Shown here one piece after another: positions 1-8,507 of a stretch of DNA of 64,000 bases (positions are counted from its first letter, which is position 1; every line of letters begins with the position of its first letter). The notes beneath the pieces were generated by a model, which searched no databases, was not told the origin of the DNA, and saw only the letters and a program-made list of their open reading frames with translations. The stretch covers positions 1 to 64,000 of the forward strand of contig NZ_PQSQ01000032.1 of the NCBI RefSeq assembly GCF_002920575.1. Reading direction: 5' to 3'. Origin of the DNA: Streptomyces sp. Ru73 (lineage in GTDB: Bacteria > Actinomycetota > Actinomycetes > Streptomycetales > Streptomycetaceae). A program made the position numbers and the translations under genes.

Positions 1-125
1 CCGGGGGTTGTCCACAGGGGGCGCGGGGGACGGCGGGGGCGGGCTAGGTTCGGGGGAGTGCGGTGGAGGTGGGGGAGGGGCCTTCGCCACTGGTTGGGGA
101 GAGGGAGGGGCCCTGCCAGGGAACG
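1..125 (+). repeat. Dispersed G-rich intergenic element, copy A
   Basis: This is one of three related non-coding elements in the window, all on the plus strand. It carries TTGTCCACAGG at 8-18 and a G-rich block containing GGAGGTGGGGGAGGGG within 62-82. A second block with GGGGAGAGGGAGGGGCCC begins at 96. The TTGTCCACAGG to first-block offset is 54 bp here and 55 bp in the other two copies. The block-to-block offset is 34 bp, the shortest of the three. The element may continue upstream of the window edge. TTGTCCACA matches the DnaA-box type used by Streptomyces, and the G runs could form a quadruplex. Both readings are inference. Confidence 0.7.
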
Positions 126-135
126 GGGGGCCGAG

Positions 136-192
136 CCCCCCAATCCCACCCCCAAGCACCCCCCACCCCACCCCCACCCCACCCCTGAGCTC
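136..192. repeat. C-rich homopyrimidine tract
   Basis: Short runs of C separated by single A residues (CCACCCC units) follow element copy A and precede the VOC gene. The complementary strand is G-rich. It is simple-sequence DNA with no coding signal; translated frames give only proline-rich low complexity. Confidence 0.6.
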
Positions 193-277
193 CCCGCCCC
201 CCGACGTAAGACCTACGGACGATATCCCCCCGCCCCCGCCCCTCCTAGGATTCGAGGCATCAAACGGGAGGTGTGCC

Positions 278-661
278 ATGGCAGTTGAGCTGAACCACAC
301 GATCATCCACGCCAGCGACCGGAAGCGGTCGGCGGAGTTCCTGGCGGACATTCTCGGGCTCCAGGTGCAGCCGGAGTTCGGTCCGTTTCTCCCCGTGGCG
401 GTGGACAACGGCGTCACCCTCGACTTCGCGCAGGACGACGGCGAGATCACCCCGCAGCACTACGCGTTCCTGGTGGGTGAGGACGAGTTCACCCGCAGCT
501 TCGAGCGGATCAAGGAGAAGGGCCTCACCTACTGGGCCGACCCGCACCGCACGCGCCCCGGTGAGATCAACCGGAATGACGGCGGCCGCGGCGTGTACTT
601 CGCCGACCCGGACGGCCACTACATGGAACTGATCACGCGCCCGTACGGCAGCGGAAGCTGA
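278..661 (+). CDS. VOC (glyoxalase/bleomycin resistance) family protein
   Basis: A 127-residue single-domain protein of the vicinal oxygen chelate fold. It opens with the typical first beta-strand (MAVELNHTIIHASD) and closes with a second half-module ending in YFADPDGHYMELIT, where the DPDGHxxEL signature supplies the last metal-ligand glutamate. His in LNHTII and Glu in MELI are the likely metal ligands. The ATG at 278 is chosen because GGAGGTG lies just upstream and the fold begins there; the open frame running further upstream is proline-rich low complexity. Members of this size act as dioxygenases, glyoxalase-like enzymes or binding proteins, so the substrate cannot be assigned. It stands alone, followed by a hairpin terminator. 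Confidence 0.88.
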   Translation: MAVELNHTIIHASDRKRSAEFLADILGLQVQPEFGPFLPVAVDNGVTLDFAQDDGEITPQHYAFLVGEDEFTRSFERIKEKGLTYWADPHRTRPGEINRNDGGRGVYFADPDGHYMELITRPYGSGS

Positions 662-701
662 GCCAGGGGGGTGTTCACCCGAATGGAGTAGTGCACGGGG
701 A

Positions 702-728
702 CGCGGCACCGCGCCGGCCGGTGCCGCG
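702..728 (+). terminator. Hairpin terminator after the VOC gene
   Basis: Nine-base arms CGCGGCACC (702-710) and GGTGCCGCG (720-728) enclose a nine-base GC-rich loop. It lies 40 bases after the VOC stop codon and has no T run, as is common in Streptomyces. Confidence 0.55.
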
Positions 729-876
729 CTCCGCCCTCACGAGCGGCTTCGGCGCCGGTACGGACCGGTAGCCGGCGCCCGTCCTCCGTGCTCCCGACTC
801 GCTGCGCGGCTCCAGGAGGTGCGCAATGGGAGTGGTGCGTGCCTCTCCTGCAGGCGCGCGCGAAAGGAGAGACGCC

Positions 877-1866
877 ATGAATGCACCTCTGGGTGACACC
901 CCTCATGACCTGGCCGGGCTGACTGTGATCGACGCCGACGGCACCAAGGTCGGCACTGTCCAGCAGGTCTACCGGGACGACGCCACCAATGAGCCGGAGT
1001 GGATCACCGTGCGCACCGGGCTGTTCGGTACGAAGGAGACCTTCGTCCCGCTGGCCGGCTGTACGCGCAAGGACGACGCGCTCCGTGTGCCGCACACCAA
1101 GGACCAGATCAAGGACGCTCCGCGCATGGACGCCGACGGTCACCTGGATCCGTCGGAGGAGGAGCGTCTGTACCGGCACTACGGTCTGACCCGATCGGGC
1201 CGGGGCGGCATGGGCCGTGACACGGGCACGGGGCAGGCCGGAGGTACGGGCACGGCGGCGGCCGCGGGCGGCATGGGCACCGCTGGTGCCGCCGGGATGG
1301 CCGGGCACCACACCCGCCCCGAGGCCGACCGGCCGATGGCCGGCGCGGGCGCCGGGCAGATGGCGATGTCGCGCGGCGGCCCCACGGACGACCGGCACTC
1401 GCGCAAGGAGCAGAACCCCGAGATGACGCTCTCGGAGGAGCGGGCCCAGTTCGGTGTCGAGGAGCACGAGAGCGGCCACGCCCATCTGCGCAAGCACGTG
1501 GTGACCGAGAACGTGAGCCGGACCGTGCCGGTCAGCCACGAGGAGGTCCGCATCACCCGCGAGCCCATCACCGAGGAGGAGGCCCGGCGCAGCCGCGGCA
1601 AGCCGGCGCAGCTGGAGGACGGCGAGTACGACATCACCCTGCACCGTGAGGAGCCCGTGATCCGCAAGGAGACGGTGCCTTACGAGCGGGTGCGCCTGGA
1701 GACCGACCGGGTCACCGAGCAGCAGGAGGTGTCGACCGAAGTCCGCCGCGAGCAGCTGGAGTTCGACGACGGCACGGGCCGTACGGGACCGACGGGCCGG
1801 ACCGGCCGCAAGGGAATGAAGGGGACCAAGGAGACCGGCGAGGAGGACGCGGGGCCCACCTGGTGA
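877..1866 (+). CDS. PRC-barrel and DUF2382 domain protein
   Basis: A 329-residue protein with three parts. Residues 1-100 resemble a PRC barrel (the GLTVIDADGTKVGTVQQVY start and the ITVRTGLFG strand are typical). Residues 105-175 form a Gly/Ala/Met-rich linker. Residues 180-305 are a DUF2382 domain, seen as LSEERAQFGVEEHESGHAHLRK and the VRITREPI...EPVIRKETVPYERVRL strands. The end contains six collagen-like Gly-X-Y triplets (GRTGPTGRTGRKGMKGTK). The start at 877 follows AAAGGAGA with good spacing; an in-frame upstream ATG at 826 lacks such a site. The family is linked to stress and surface functions in actinobacteria but has no established activity. No signal peptide or membrane segment is visible. 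Confidence 0.85.
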   Translation: MNAPLGDTPHDLAGLTVIDADGTKVGTVQQVYRDDATNEPEWITVRTGLFGTKETFVPLAGCTRKDDALRVPHTKDQIKDAPRMDADGHLDPSEEERLYRHYGLTRSGRGGMGRDTGTGQAGGTGTAAAAGGMGTAGAAGMAGHHTRPEADRPMAGAGAGQMAMSRGGPTDDRHSRKEQNPEMTLSEERAQFGVEEHESGHAHLRKHVVTENVSRTVPVSHEEVRITREPITEEEARRSRGKPAQLEDGEYDITLHREEPVIRKETVPYERVRLETDRVTEQQEVSTEVRREQLEFDDGTGRTGPTGRTGRKGMKGTKETGEEDAGPTW

Positions 1867-1899
1867 CCCACGGGCGGTCCTCCGCTCACCGCACCGCAT

Positions 1900-1935
1900 G
1901 CGACGCCTGCCCTGCTCGGCACGGGCAGGCGTCGC
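1900..1935. terminator. Bidirectional terminator between convergent genes
   Basis: A perfect 13-bp stem (1900-1912 with 1923-1935, arm GCGACGCCTGCCC) with a ten-base loop lies between the convergent DUF2382 gene and the NCS1 permease gene, so it can serve both. Confidence 0.75.
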
Positions 1936-1952
1936 TTCCCTATGTGCGCGGG

Positions 1953-3626
1953 TCAGGCCGCTCCGGGCGCGGCGGGCAGGACGTGCGCGCCGGTCCGGTC
2001 GGTGCTCAGGCACAGTGAGCAGATCACCGCGTCGTGCGCCCGGCAGGCGGCCACGTCGGGGCGTTCGAACTCCTGCCGGCAGACGTGGCAGGCGTAGGTG
2101 ACGGCGCTGGGGTTGCCGTCCGCGTCCAGCAGCGGTTCGGCGATGCCGTCGTCGGTCCGCCGCAGGTAGTAGCGGCCCCTGGTGACCACGGCCATCAGGG
2201 GGGTGAGGACGAAGGCGAGGACCGCGGCGGCGACCGGGGAGTACGGCTGGAGGGTGTCGCCGAGGGCGTGGAAGTACATCGCGATCGACAGGCCGGAGGC
2301 GGCGGTGAAGGCCACGACGCCGACGGGGTTGACCGCGTACAGCATGCCGCGGCGGAATTCGGGCGCGTGCGGGGAGAGCTTCAGCAGGTACTTGTTGACC
2401 ATGATGTCGGTGGCGACGGTGACGATCCAGGCGATGGCGCAGTTCGAGTAGAAGCCGAGGACGGCGTTGAGGAAGCTGAACATGTCGGCTTCCATCAGGA
2501 CCAGCGCGATGCCGAGGTTGGCCAGGACGAAGACCATCCGGCCGGGGTACCGGCGGGTGACCCGGGTGACGGAGTTCGTCCAGGCCAGCGAGCCGGAGTA
2601 GGCGTTGGTGACGTTGATCTTGATCTGGCTGATGACGACCAGTACGACGGCCAGCGGCACCACCAGCCACGGCGGCAGCATCGCCTCGAAGGCGCCCTTG
2701 AACTGCTGGATCGGCTCGGCGGCGGACGCCGGGGCGACCTCGGCGAGCGCGTAGACGGCGAGGAAGATCCCGACGGCCTGCTTCAGCGCGCCGAGCACCA
2801 CCCAGCCGGGCCCCGCCATGACGACCGCTGTCCACCAGGTGCGCCGGTTGGCCCGCGTCTTCGGCGGCATGAAGCGCAGGTAGTCGATCTGCTCGCCGAT
2901 CTGCGCGATCAGCGACAGGCAGACGCCCGCGCCCAGCAGTACGGAGGCGGTGTCCATGCCGCCGTCGCCGGACGTGCCCGGGTAGGCCAGGAAGTCCTTC
3001 ACGGTGCCGGGGTCGGTGGCGACGAGGTAGACCAGCGGGCCGATCATCAGCAGCAGCCAGACGGGCGTCGTCCACACCTGGAGCTTGCTGAGCGCCTTCA
3101 TGCCGTACACGACCAGCGGGATCACCAGGAGGGTGGAGACCAGGTAGCCCAGCCAGAGCGGCAGGCCGAGGCCGAGCTTCAGCCCCTGCGCCATGATCGA
3201 GCCCTCGGTGGCGAAGAAGATGAAGGTGAAGCTGGCGAAGATGACGCTGGTCAGGACCGAGCCGTAGTAGCCGAAGCCGGAGCCGCGGGTGATCAGGTCC
3301 AGGTCGATGTTGTAGCGGGCGCCGTAGTACGCGAGCGGGAAGCCGGTCACGAAGATGACCGCGGCGGCGACCAGGATCGCGGCCAGCGCGTTCCCGGTGC
3401 CGTGGGCGAGGCCGATGCCCGCGCCGATGGAGAAGTCGGCGAGGTAGGCGATGCCGCCCAGCGCGGTGGTCGCCACGACCATCGGCGTCCAGCGGCGGTA
3501 ACTGCGCGGTGCGAAGCGGAGGGTGTAGTCCTCCAGCGTCTCCTTCGCCGCGTGGTCGGTGGCCGGCCGGCCGGTGTGCGGCGCGGCCGGCGCGGTGTCG
3601 GCCCCGGGGTACAGCCCTGTGTCCAT
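1953..3626 (-). CDS. NCS1 family purine/cytosine-type permease with C-terminal Cys cluster
   Basis: A 557-residue integral membrane transporter with about twelve hydrophobic segments between residues 45 and 490. The SRxSFG-like first helix is represented by RGSGFGYYGS and TM8 by QIKINVTNAYSGSLAW, both typical of the nucleobase:cation symporter 1 family (cytosine, allantoin, hydantoin, thiamine precursors). The unusual part is the tail after the last helix: CHVC at 513-516, Cys528, His531 and CSLC at 536-539, a pattern that could hold zinc. Substrate is unknown. The ATG at 3626 gives the normal family length. It lies downstream of the pucR-type gene on the same strand but 196 bases away, with a strong palindrome in the gap. 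Confidence 0.85.
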   Translation of the reverse strand: MDTGLYPGADTAPAAPHTGRPATDHAAKETLEDYTLRFAPRSYRRWTPMVVATTALGGIAYLADFSIGAGIGLAHGTGNALAAILVAAAVIFVTGFPLAYYGARYNIDLDLITRGSGFGYYGSVLTSVIFASFTFIFFATEGSIMAQGLKLGLGLPLWLGYLVSTLLVIPLVVYGMKALSKLQVWTTPVWLLLMIGPLVYLVATDPGTVKDFLAYPGTSGDGGMDTASVLLGAGVCLSLIAQIGEQIDYLRFMPPKTRANRRTWWTAVVMAGPGWVVLGALKQAVGIFLAVYALAEVAPASAAEPIQQFKGAFEAMLPPWLVVPLAVVLVVISQIKINVTNAYSGSLAWTNSVTRVTRRYPGRMVFVLANLGIALVLMEADMFSFLNAVLGFYSNCAIAWIVTVATDIMVNKYLLKLSPHAPEFRRGMLYAVNPVGVVAFTAASGLSIAMYFHALGDTLQPYSPVAAAVLAFVLTPLMAVVTRGRYYLRRTDDGIAEPLLDADGNPSAVTYACHVCRQEFERPDVAACRAHDAVICSLCLSTDRTGAHVLPAAPGAA

Positions 3627-3787
3627 GGCGGGGACCCTAGAAACCGTGTGTTACCTGCACCCACTCGCGCGATGACACGGGTGTTTCCCGGTGTTACGGA
3701 ACGGGGGCGCGGCGGAGCGGGCCGTGTGCCCCGGTCCGGCGCCGACGCACGGGGGAGCGGGCCCGTGTGCCCCATCGCCGACGTGCA

Positions 3788-3808
3788 GGGGCACGGGCCC
3801 CGTGCCCC
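3788..3808. terminator. Perfect GC palindrome between the PucR gene and the permease
   Basis: Ten-base arms GGGGCACGGG and CCCGTGCCCC surround a single central C. It sits 15 bases beyond the regulator's stop codon, so a terminator is the simplest reading; an operator for the downstream permease is an alternative. Confidence 0.45.
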
Positions 3809-3822
3809 ACGCGGCAAGTGCG

Positions 3823-5067
3823 CTACAGCCGGGCCGACTTGAGTGCCATGTGCAGCAGCAGCCGGTCGGCGCCCTCGTCCAGGTCCAGGCCGGTGAGCTT
3901 CTCGACCCGGCCCAGGCGGTAGTAGAGCGTCTGCCGGTGGATGCCGAGCGACTGGGCCGTACGGCTGGCCTGGCCCGCGCAGTCCAGGAACGCCTCGGCG
4001 GTGCGGGCGAGTTCGGCGTGCGCGGGGGAGAGCAGCGGACGAATCGTTTCGTCGGAGGAGCCGGCCGGCAGGCCGGTCAGCAGCCGGTACGCGCCGATGG
4101 CGTCCCACTGCGCGACCGGGCCCAGCCGCGGCTCGGCGTGCGCGGCGCGCGCAGCGGCCAGCGCCTCGCGCCAGGCGCCGGGCAGGTCGGCCAGCTCCTC
4201 GCGGGCGGCCCCGATCCCGGCGGCGCCCCGGCCGCCGGCCCGCGGGGACCGCAGCAGGTGCTCGGCCGCCGAGTGCGCGGGCGCGAGCCCGCCGGCCGTC
4301 CGCAGGCGCACGAGGGCCGCGAGGGTGTGCCCGGTGGCGCCCGGCCGGCTGCCCGCGCCGGGCGGGCCGCCGGGGCGCTCCCCGGTGCCCGCGGCGCCGG
4401 CCGGGAGCGCCGGCATCGCGCTCGCGGCGAGCAGCCCGGGCAGGCCGGGCAGCGGTGCCGCGTCGGTGTCGGAGGTGTCCCAGGGCGTCAGGGCCACCAC
4501 GGCGAGCGACGCCTCGGCCGCGCCGGGCCGCAGCGCGCCGCGCAGCGCCGCCGCGGCCGCCGACCGTTCCGCAGTCCCGCTGAGCAGCAACTCCCGCAGC
4601 AGGTCGCCCAGTTCGGCGCCGGCCCGGGCCTCGGCGGCGAGCAGTGCGCCGATCCGTGCCGCGGTCTCCATTGCCTGCTCGATACGCGGGTCCGGTGGCG
4701 TGCCGCGGCCGCCCAGCTCCAGGTTGCTGAGGTGCCCGTCGTCCAGCAGCCAGACGTACCCGTGCACGATGCCGCGGTGGCGTACGGGCAGGCAGATGCG
4801 GCCCTTGAAGACCCCGGCCGCCGGGTCCGGCGGGATGCGCAGCGCGGACGTGGCGCGGGCGATGCCGAACCCCTCGAACCAGGCGCGGACGGCGGCCGTG
4901 GACCGGCGCTGCAGGATCGACCGGGTCCGCACGGGGTCCATCATCGAGTCGTCGTCGCCCTCGTGCGCGCCGAACGCGATCAGCCGGAAGTCGCGGTCCT
5001 CCAGCGTCGCGGGCGCGCCGAGTGCCGCCGAGATCTCGTCCACCAGCTGCTCGTAGTCCCCTGGCAT
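3823..5067 (-). CDS. PucR-family transcriptional regulator, likely of proline catabolism
   Basis: A 414-residue regulator. The C-terminus (about 350-410) is the HTH_30 helix-turn-helix of PucR/CdaR proteins: [27 protein letters not shown]. The N-terminal 300 residues are an Ala/Gly-rich sensor region with a GGDEF-like diverged module typical of the group. It is divergent from proline dehydrogenase and P5C dehydrogenase with about 200 bases between the starts. In other Streptomyces a PucR-type protein (PutR) in this position activates proline utilisation, so proline or P5C sensing is the favoured role, by context. The ATG at 5067 gives a normal length for the family. Confidence 0.87.
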   Translation of the reverse strand: MPGDYEQLVDEISAALGAPATLEDRDFRLIAFGAHEGDDDSMMDPVRTRSILQRRSTAAVRAWFEGFGIARATSALRIPPDPAAGVFKGRICLPVRHRGIVHGYVWLLDDGHLSNLELGGRGTPPDPRIEQAMETAARIGALLAAEARAGAELGDLLRELLLSGTAERSAAAAALRGALRPGAAEASLAVVALTPWDTSDTDAAPLPGLPGLLAASAMPALPAGAAGTGERPGGPPGAGSRPGATGHTLAALVRLRTAGGLAPAHSAAEHLLRSPRAGGRGAAGIGAAREELADLPGAWREALAAARAAHAEPRLGPVAQWDAIGAYRLLTGLPAGSSDETIRPLLSPAHAELARTAEAFLDCAGQASRTAQSLGIHRQTLYYRLGRVEKLTGLDLDEGADRLLLHMALKSARL

Positions 5068-5269
5068 GCCCCGCCTGGCTCCTCTCCGGTCACCTCTGCG
5101 TCAGCTGTCACTGCACATTCTCATACATCTGTCTGAGATCCCGGACACGAAGGCGTGACAGCTGTCGATGGCTACCGACGTACCGTGAAACTTACGTTTC
5201 TGGTGGCTCGTCCTGCCGGCGCGCCTCGCACGCTCGGCATACGTCATCCGTGAACCGTGGAGGTGCCCC

Positions 5270-6196
5270 GTGCTGGGTCCCGTGATCCTCGCCGCTGCAC
5301 GCAGCGACAAGATGCGCCGTCTCGTCTCGGCCGCGCCGGTCACCCGCCCCGTCGTCGACCGCTTCATCGCGGGCGAGACGCTGGGCGACACCGTGCCCGC
5401 CGTCCGCTCCCTGACCGAGTCCGGTCTGGAGGTCACCCTGGACGTGCTGGGCGAGGACATCACCGACCCCGCCCAGGCGCTCCGCAACCGCGACGCCTAC
5501 CTGGAGCTGGTCGAGGGCCTGAAGCCGCTGGGCCTGGGTCCGCGCGCCGAGATGTCGGTGAAGCTCTCCGCCTTCGGGCAGGCCCTGCCCGGCGGCCACG
5601 ACCTGGCGCTGAAGAACGTCACCCCGGTCGTCGAGGCCGCCGCCGCGATCGGCACGACCGTTACCCTGGACATGGAGGACCACACCACCGTGGACTCCAC
5701 CCTCGCCGTCCTCGGCGAGCTGCGCGAGCGCTTCCCGCAGACCGGCGCCGTGCTGCAGTCCTACCTCTTCCGCACCGAGGACGACTGCCGCGCGCTGTCC
5801 GGGGAAGGCTCGCGGGTGCGCCTGGTGAAGGGCGCGTACAAGGAGCCCGCCACCGTCGCGTACCAGGACAAGGCCGAGGTCGACAAGGCCTACGTCCGCT
5901 GCCTGAAGATCCTGATGGAGGGCGAGGGCTACCCCATGGTCGGGTCGCACGATCCGCGCATGGTCGCCATCGCCCAGGACCTCGCCTTCCGCGCCGGGAG
6001 GAAGAACGAGGACTACGAGTTCCAGATGCTCTACGGCATCCGCGAGGGCGAGTACCGGCGGCTCGCCGCCGAGGGCCACCGCATGCGCGTCTACGTCGCC
6101 TACGGCACCGACTGGTACGGCTACTTCATGCGCCGGCTCGCCGAGCGTCCCGCGAACCTCGCGTTCTTCCTCCGCTCGCTGCTCACCCGCGGCTGA
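5270..6196 (+). CDS. Proline dehydrogenase
   Basis: A 308-residue monofunctional FAD-dependent proline dehydrogenase, converting proline to 1-pyrroline-5-carboxylate with electrons passed to the quinone pool. The TIM-barrel signatures are present: VKLSAFGQ, LDMEDHTTVD, LVKGAYKEP, and the C-terminal YFMRRLAERPAN whose paired arginines bind the proline carboxylate. The GTG at 5270 is taken as the start because TGGAGGT is placed six bases upstream and the family's N-terminus begins there. It is followed by the P5C dehydrogenase gene after 83 bases, with which it likely forms an operon. The divergent PucR-type gene probably controls it. Confidence 0.95.
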   Translation: MLGPVILAAARSDKMRRLVSAAPVTRPVVDRFIAGETLGDTVPAVRSLTESGLEVTLDVLGEDITDPAQALRNRDAYLELVEGLKPLGLGPRAEMSVKLSAFGQALPGGHDLALKNVTPVVEAAAAIGTTVTLDMEDHTTVDSTLAVLGELRERFPQTGAVLQSYLFRTEDDCRALSGEGSRVRLVKGAYKEPATVAYQDKAEVDKAYVRCLKILMEGEGYPMVGSHDPRMVAIAQDLAFRAGRKNEDYEFQMLYGIREGEYRRLAAEGHRMRVYVAYGTDWYGYFMRRLAERPANLAFFLRSLLTRG

Positions 6197-6279
6197 GCCC
6201 CCCCGGGCCGGCCCCGTACCGGACCGGCCCGGACCCACGAACTCCGCACCCGCACCCGACAGAAGGAGACACGGCCGCC

Positions 6280-7911
6280 ATGGACGCTGTGACCCACGTC
6301 CCCGCCCCGTACAACGAGCCGGTGCACGGCTACGCCCCCGGCTCCCCGGAGCGCGCCCGCCTGGAGGCGAAGCTCAAGGAGCTCGCCGAGAACCCCATCG
6401 ACCTCCCCATGACCATCAACGGGGAGAAGCGGATGGGCGGCGGTGAGCGCTTCGACGTCGTCCAGCCGCACAACCACAAGGCCGTGCTGGGTACGTACGC
6501 GAACGCCACCAAGGCCGACGCGCAGGAGGCCATCGACGCGGCGCTGGCCGCGGCCCCGGCCTGGCGTGCGATGTCCTTCGACGACCGTGCGGCGATCCTG
6601 CTGAAGGCCGCCGACCTGCTGTCCGGCCCGTGGCGCGAGACGATCGCCGCCTCGACGATGCTGGGCCAGTCCAAGACCGCGCAGCAGGCCGAGATCGACG
6701 CGCCCTGTGAGCTGGTGGACTTCTGGCGCTTCAACGTGCACTTCGCGCGTGAGCTGCTGCAGGAGCAGCCGCTGGTGCAGCCCAACGGCGTGTGGAACCG
6801 GTTGGACCACCGCCCGCTGGAGGGCTTCGTCTACGCGATCACGCCGTTCAACTTCACCGCGATCGCCGGCAACCTGCCCACAGCGCCGGCCCTGATGGGC
6901 AACGTGGTGGTATGGAAGCCGTCGCCGACCCAGACCCACTCCGCCGTGCTGCTGATGCAGCTGCTGGAGGAGGCCGGGCTGCCCAAGGGCGTGATCAACC
7001 TGGTCACCGGTGACGGCAAGGAGGTCTCCGAGGTCGCGCTGCCGCACCCGGAGCTGGCCGGCGTGCACTTCACCGGCTCGACCAAGACCTTCCAGTACCT
7101 GTGGAAGGAGGTCGGCCAGAACATCGAGAAGTACCGCTCCTACCCGCGTCTGGTCGGCGAGACCGGCGGCAAGGACTTCATCGTCGCGCACCCCACCGCC
7201 GACCCGGCGATCCTGAAGACCGCGATCACCCGTGGCGCGTTCGAGTACCAGGGCCAGAAGTGCTCGGCCGCCTCGCGTGCCTACATCGCCCGCTCCACCT
7301 GGGAGAACGGCTTCAAGGACGACCTGGTCGCCGAGGTCGAGTCGCTGACCATGGGTGACGTCACCGACCTGTCCAACTTCATCGGCGCCGTCATCGACGA
7401 CCGGTCCTTCGCCAAGAGCAAGGCCGCCATCGACCGCGCCAAGGAGGACCCGGCCTGCGAGATCGTCGCGGGCGGCACGTACGACGACTCGGTGGGCTAC
7501 TTCGTCCGCCCGACCGTCATCGTCTGCTCCGACCCGGAGAACGAGGTCTTCAAGACCGAGTACTTCGGCCCGATCATCGCCGTCCACGTCTACGAGGACG
7601 CCGACTTCGACGCCACGGTCGAGCAGATGGAGTCGGCCTCGGCGTACGCGCTGACCGGCGCCGTGATCGCCAAGGACCGCGAGGTCGTCGCGCAGGTGTC
7701 GGAGAAGCTGCGCTTCGCGGCCGGCAACTTCTACGTCAACGACCGCCCGACCGGCTCCATCGTCGGCCAGCAGCCCTTCGGCGGCGGCCGTGCCTCGGGC
7801 ACCAACGACAAGGCGGGTTCGAAGTTCAACCTGCTGCGCTGGATGTCGCCGCGCTCCATCAAGGAGACGATGGTCGCCCCGACCGACTACCGCTACCCGC
7901 ACATGGGCTGA
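6280..7911 (+). CDS. pruA: L-glutamate gamma-semialdehyde (P5C) dehydrogenase
   Basis: A 543-residue aldehyde dehydrogenase of the RocA/PruA type that oxidises glutamate semialdehyde to glutamate with NAD+. The general-base Glu is in LVGETGGKDF (about 293) and the catalytic Cys in GQKCSAASRAY (about 328). The C-terminal QQPFGGGRASGTNDKAG signature and the ITPFNFTAIAGNLPTAPA nucleotide-site motif are present. The ATG at 6280 follows AGAAGGAGA. It completes the two-step proline-to-glutamate route with the upstream dehydrogenase. It is followed by a strong hairpin. Confidence 0.96.
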   Translation: MDAVTHVPAPYNEPVHGYAPGSPERARLEAKLKELAENPIDLPMTINGEKRMGGGERFDVVQPHNHKAVLGTYANATKADAQEAIDAALAAAPAWRAMSFDDRAAILLKAADLLSGPWRETIAASTMLGQSKTAQQAEIDAPCELVDFWRFNVHFARELLQEQPLVQPNGVWNRLDHRPLEGFVYAITPFNFTAIAGNLPTAPALMGNVVVWKPSPTQTHSAVLLMQLLEEAGLPKGVINLVTGDGKEVSEVALPHPELAGVHFTGSTKTFQYLWKEVGQNIEKYRSYPRLVGETGGKDFIVAHPTADPAILKTAITRGAFEYQGQKCSAASRAYIARSTWENGFKDDLVAEVESLTMGDVTDLSNFIGAVIDDRSFAKSKAAIDRAKEDPACEIVAGGTYDDSVGYFVRPTVIVCSDPENEVFKTEYFGPIIAVHVYEDADFDATVEQMESASAYALTGAVIAKDREVVAQVSEKLRFAAGNFYVNDRPTGSIVGQQPFGGGRASGTNDKAGSKFNLLRWMSPRSIKETMVAPTDYRYPHMG

Positions 7912-7948
7912 CACCCCGGGCAGCCGCGGCCCACGGGCCGCACGGACT

Positions 7949-7988
7949 CCGCCCCCGTCCCGCAGCACAGGCTGCGGGACGGGGGCGG
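7949..7988. terminator. Strong bidirectional terminator after pruA
   Basis: A perfect 18-bp stem (7949-7966 with 7971-7988) closes a four-base ACAG loop. It sits between pruA and the convergent 45-residue minus-strand gene. Confidence 0.88.
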
Positions 7989-7996
7989 TCTCATGC

Positions 7997-8134
7997 TCAG
8001 TGCCCGGTGGCGCCGCCGTTGTCGCGGCGGTCAAGGGCGCGCTGGAGCGCGGCGGCGGCGTTCCTGCGGTCGTTCTCGCCGGACGTGCGCACGCGGTGAC
8101 GGATCCTGCGGGCGGGGGCAGCGGTGTCGGCCAT
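7997..8134 (-). CDS. Small basic protein of 45 residues, function unknown
   Basis: The minus-strand frame encodes a 45-residue Arg/Ala-rich protein starting MADTAAPARRIRHRV and ending DRRDNGGATGH. The start is supported by AAGGAGAGAC placed seven bases upstream of the ATG at 8134. Third codon positions are nearly all G or C, as in real genes nearby. No domain is recognised; the middle (about residues 19-36) could form one amphipathic helix. It ends just inside the pruA terminator. Such short orphan genes are easily missed by gene callers with a length cut-off. Confidence 0.6.
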   Translation of the reverse strand: MADTAAPARRIRHRVRTSGENDRRNAAAALQRALDRRDNGGATGH

Positions 8135-8461
8135 GTCCACGTCTCTCCTTAGATCGTCAGATCGATCCCCGAGATGCCAAGAAGGCGGAATGCGACGCCG
8201 GAGCGGGCGGGGCCAGGTCGCGCCAGGGGTCGCCTGTGCGTGCGCGCCGGCCAGGAGCCGCCATCGCTGGATGCAGCGAGACGTTCGGCTCCTACAAAGC
8301 TAGGACAGTAGGACCGTGATGTCTGCACAATTACTTGGGCTTCCTACTATCTGAGACGGCTCACTGCTCCGTGCGCCGCCCGCAAGCCTGTGACCAGCGG
8401 ATTCACCGTTCCGTGCGGAGTGCCGTGTCGCATGGTTCACACCCATTTCGGCGCGTCCCGG

Positions 8462-8477
8462 TGGGACATCTGTCCCA
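8462..8477. promoter_or_regulatory. Palindromic operator candidate for the TetR gene
   Basis: TGGGACATCTGTCCCA is a perfect dyad with seven-base arms and a two-base centre, ending 30 bases before the TetR-family start at 8508. It has the size and position expected for TetR autoregulation. The rest of the 373-base gap from 8135 holds the minus-strand promoter side of the 45-residue gene and weak short repeats; I see no gene in it. Confidence 0.6.
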
Positions 8478-8507
8478 TGGGGACACGTGTGGGCGTACAG
8501 TGCAGAT

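Noticed and set aside
8..277. N-terminal extension of the VOC protein by 90 codons
   Set aside because: The extension is Gly/Pro low complexity created by element copy A and the C-rich tract; the fold and the ribosome site start at 278.
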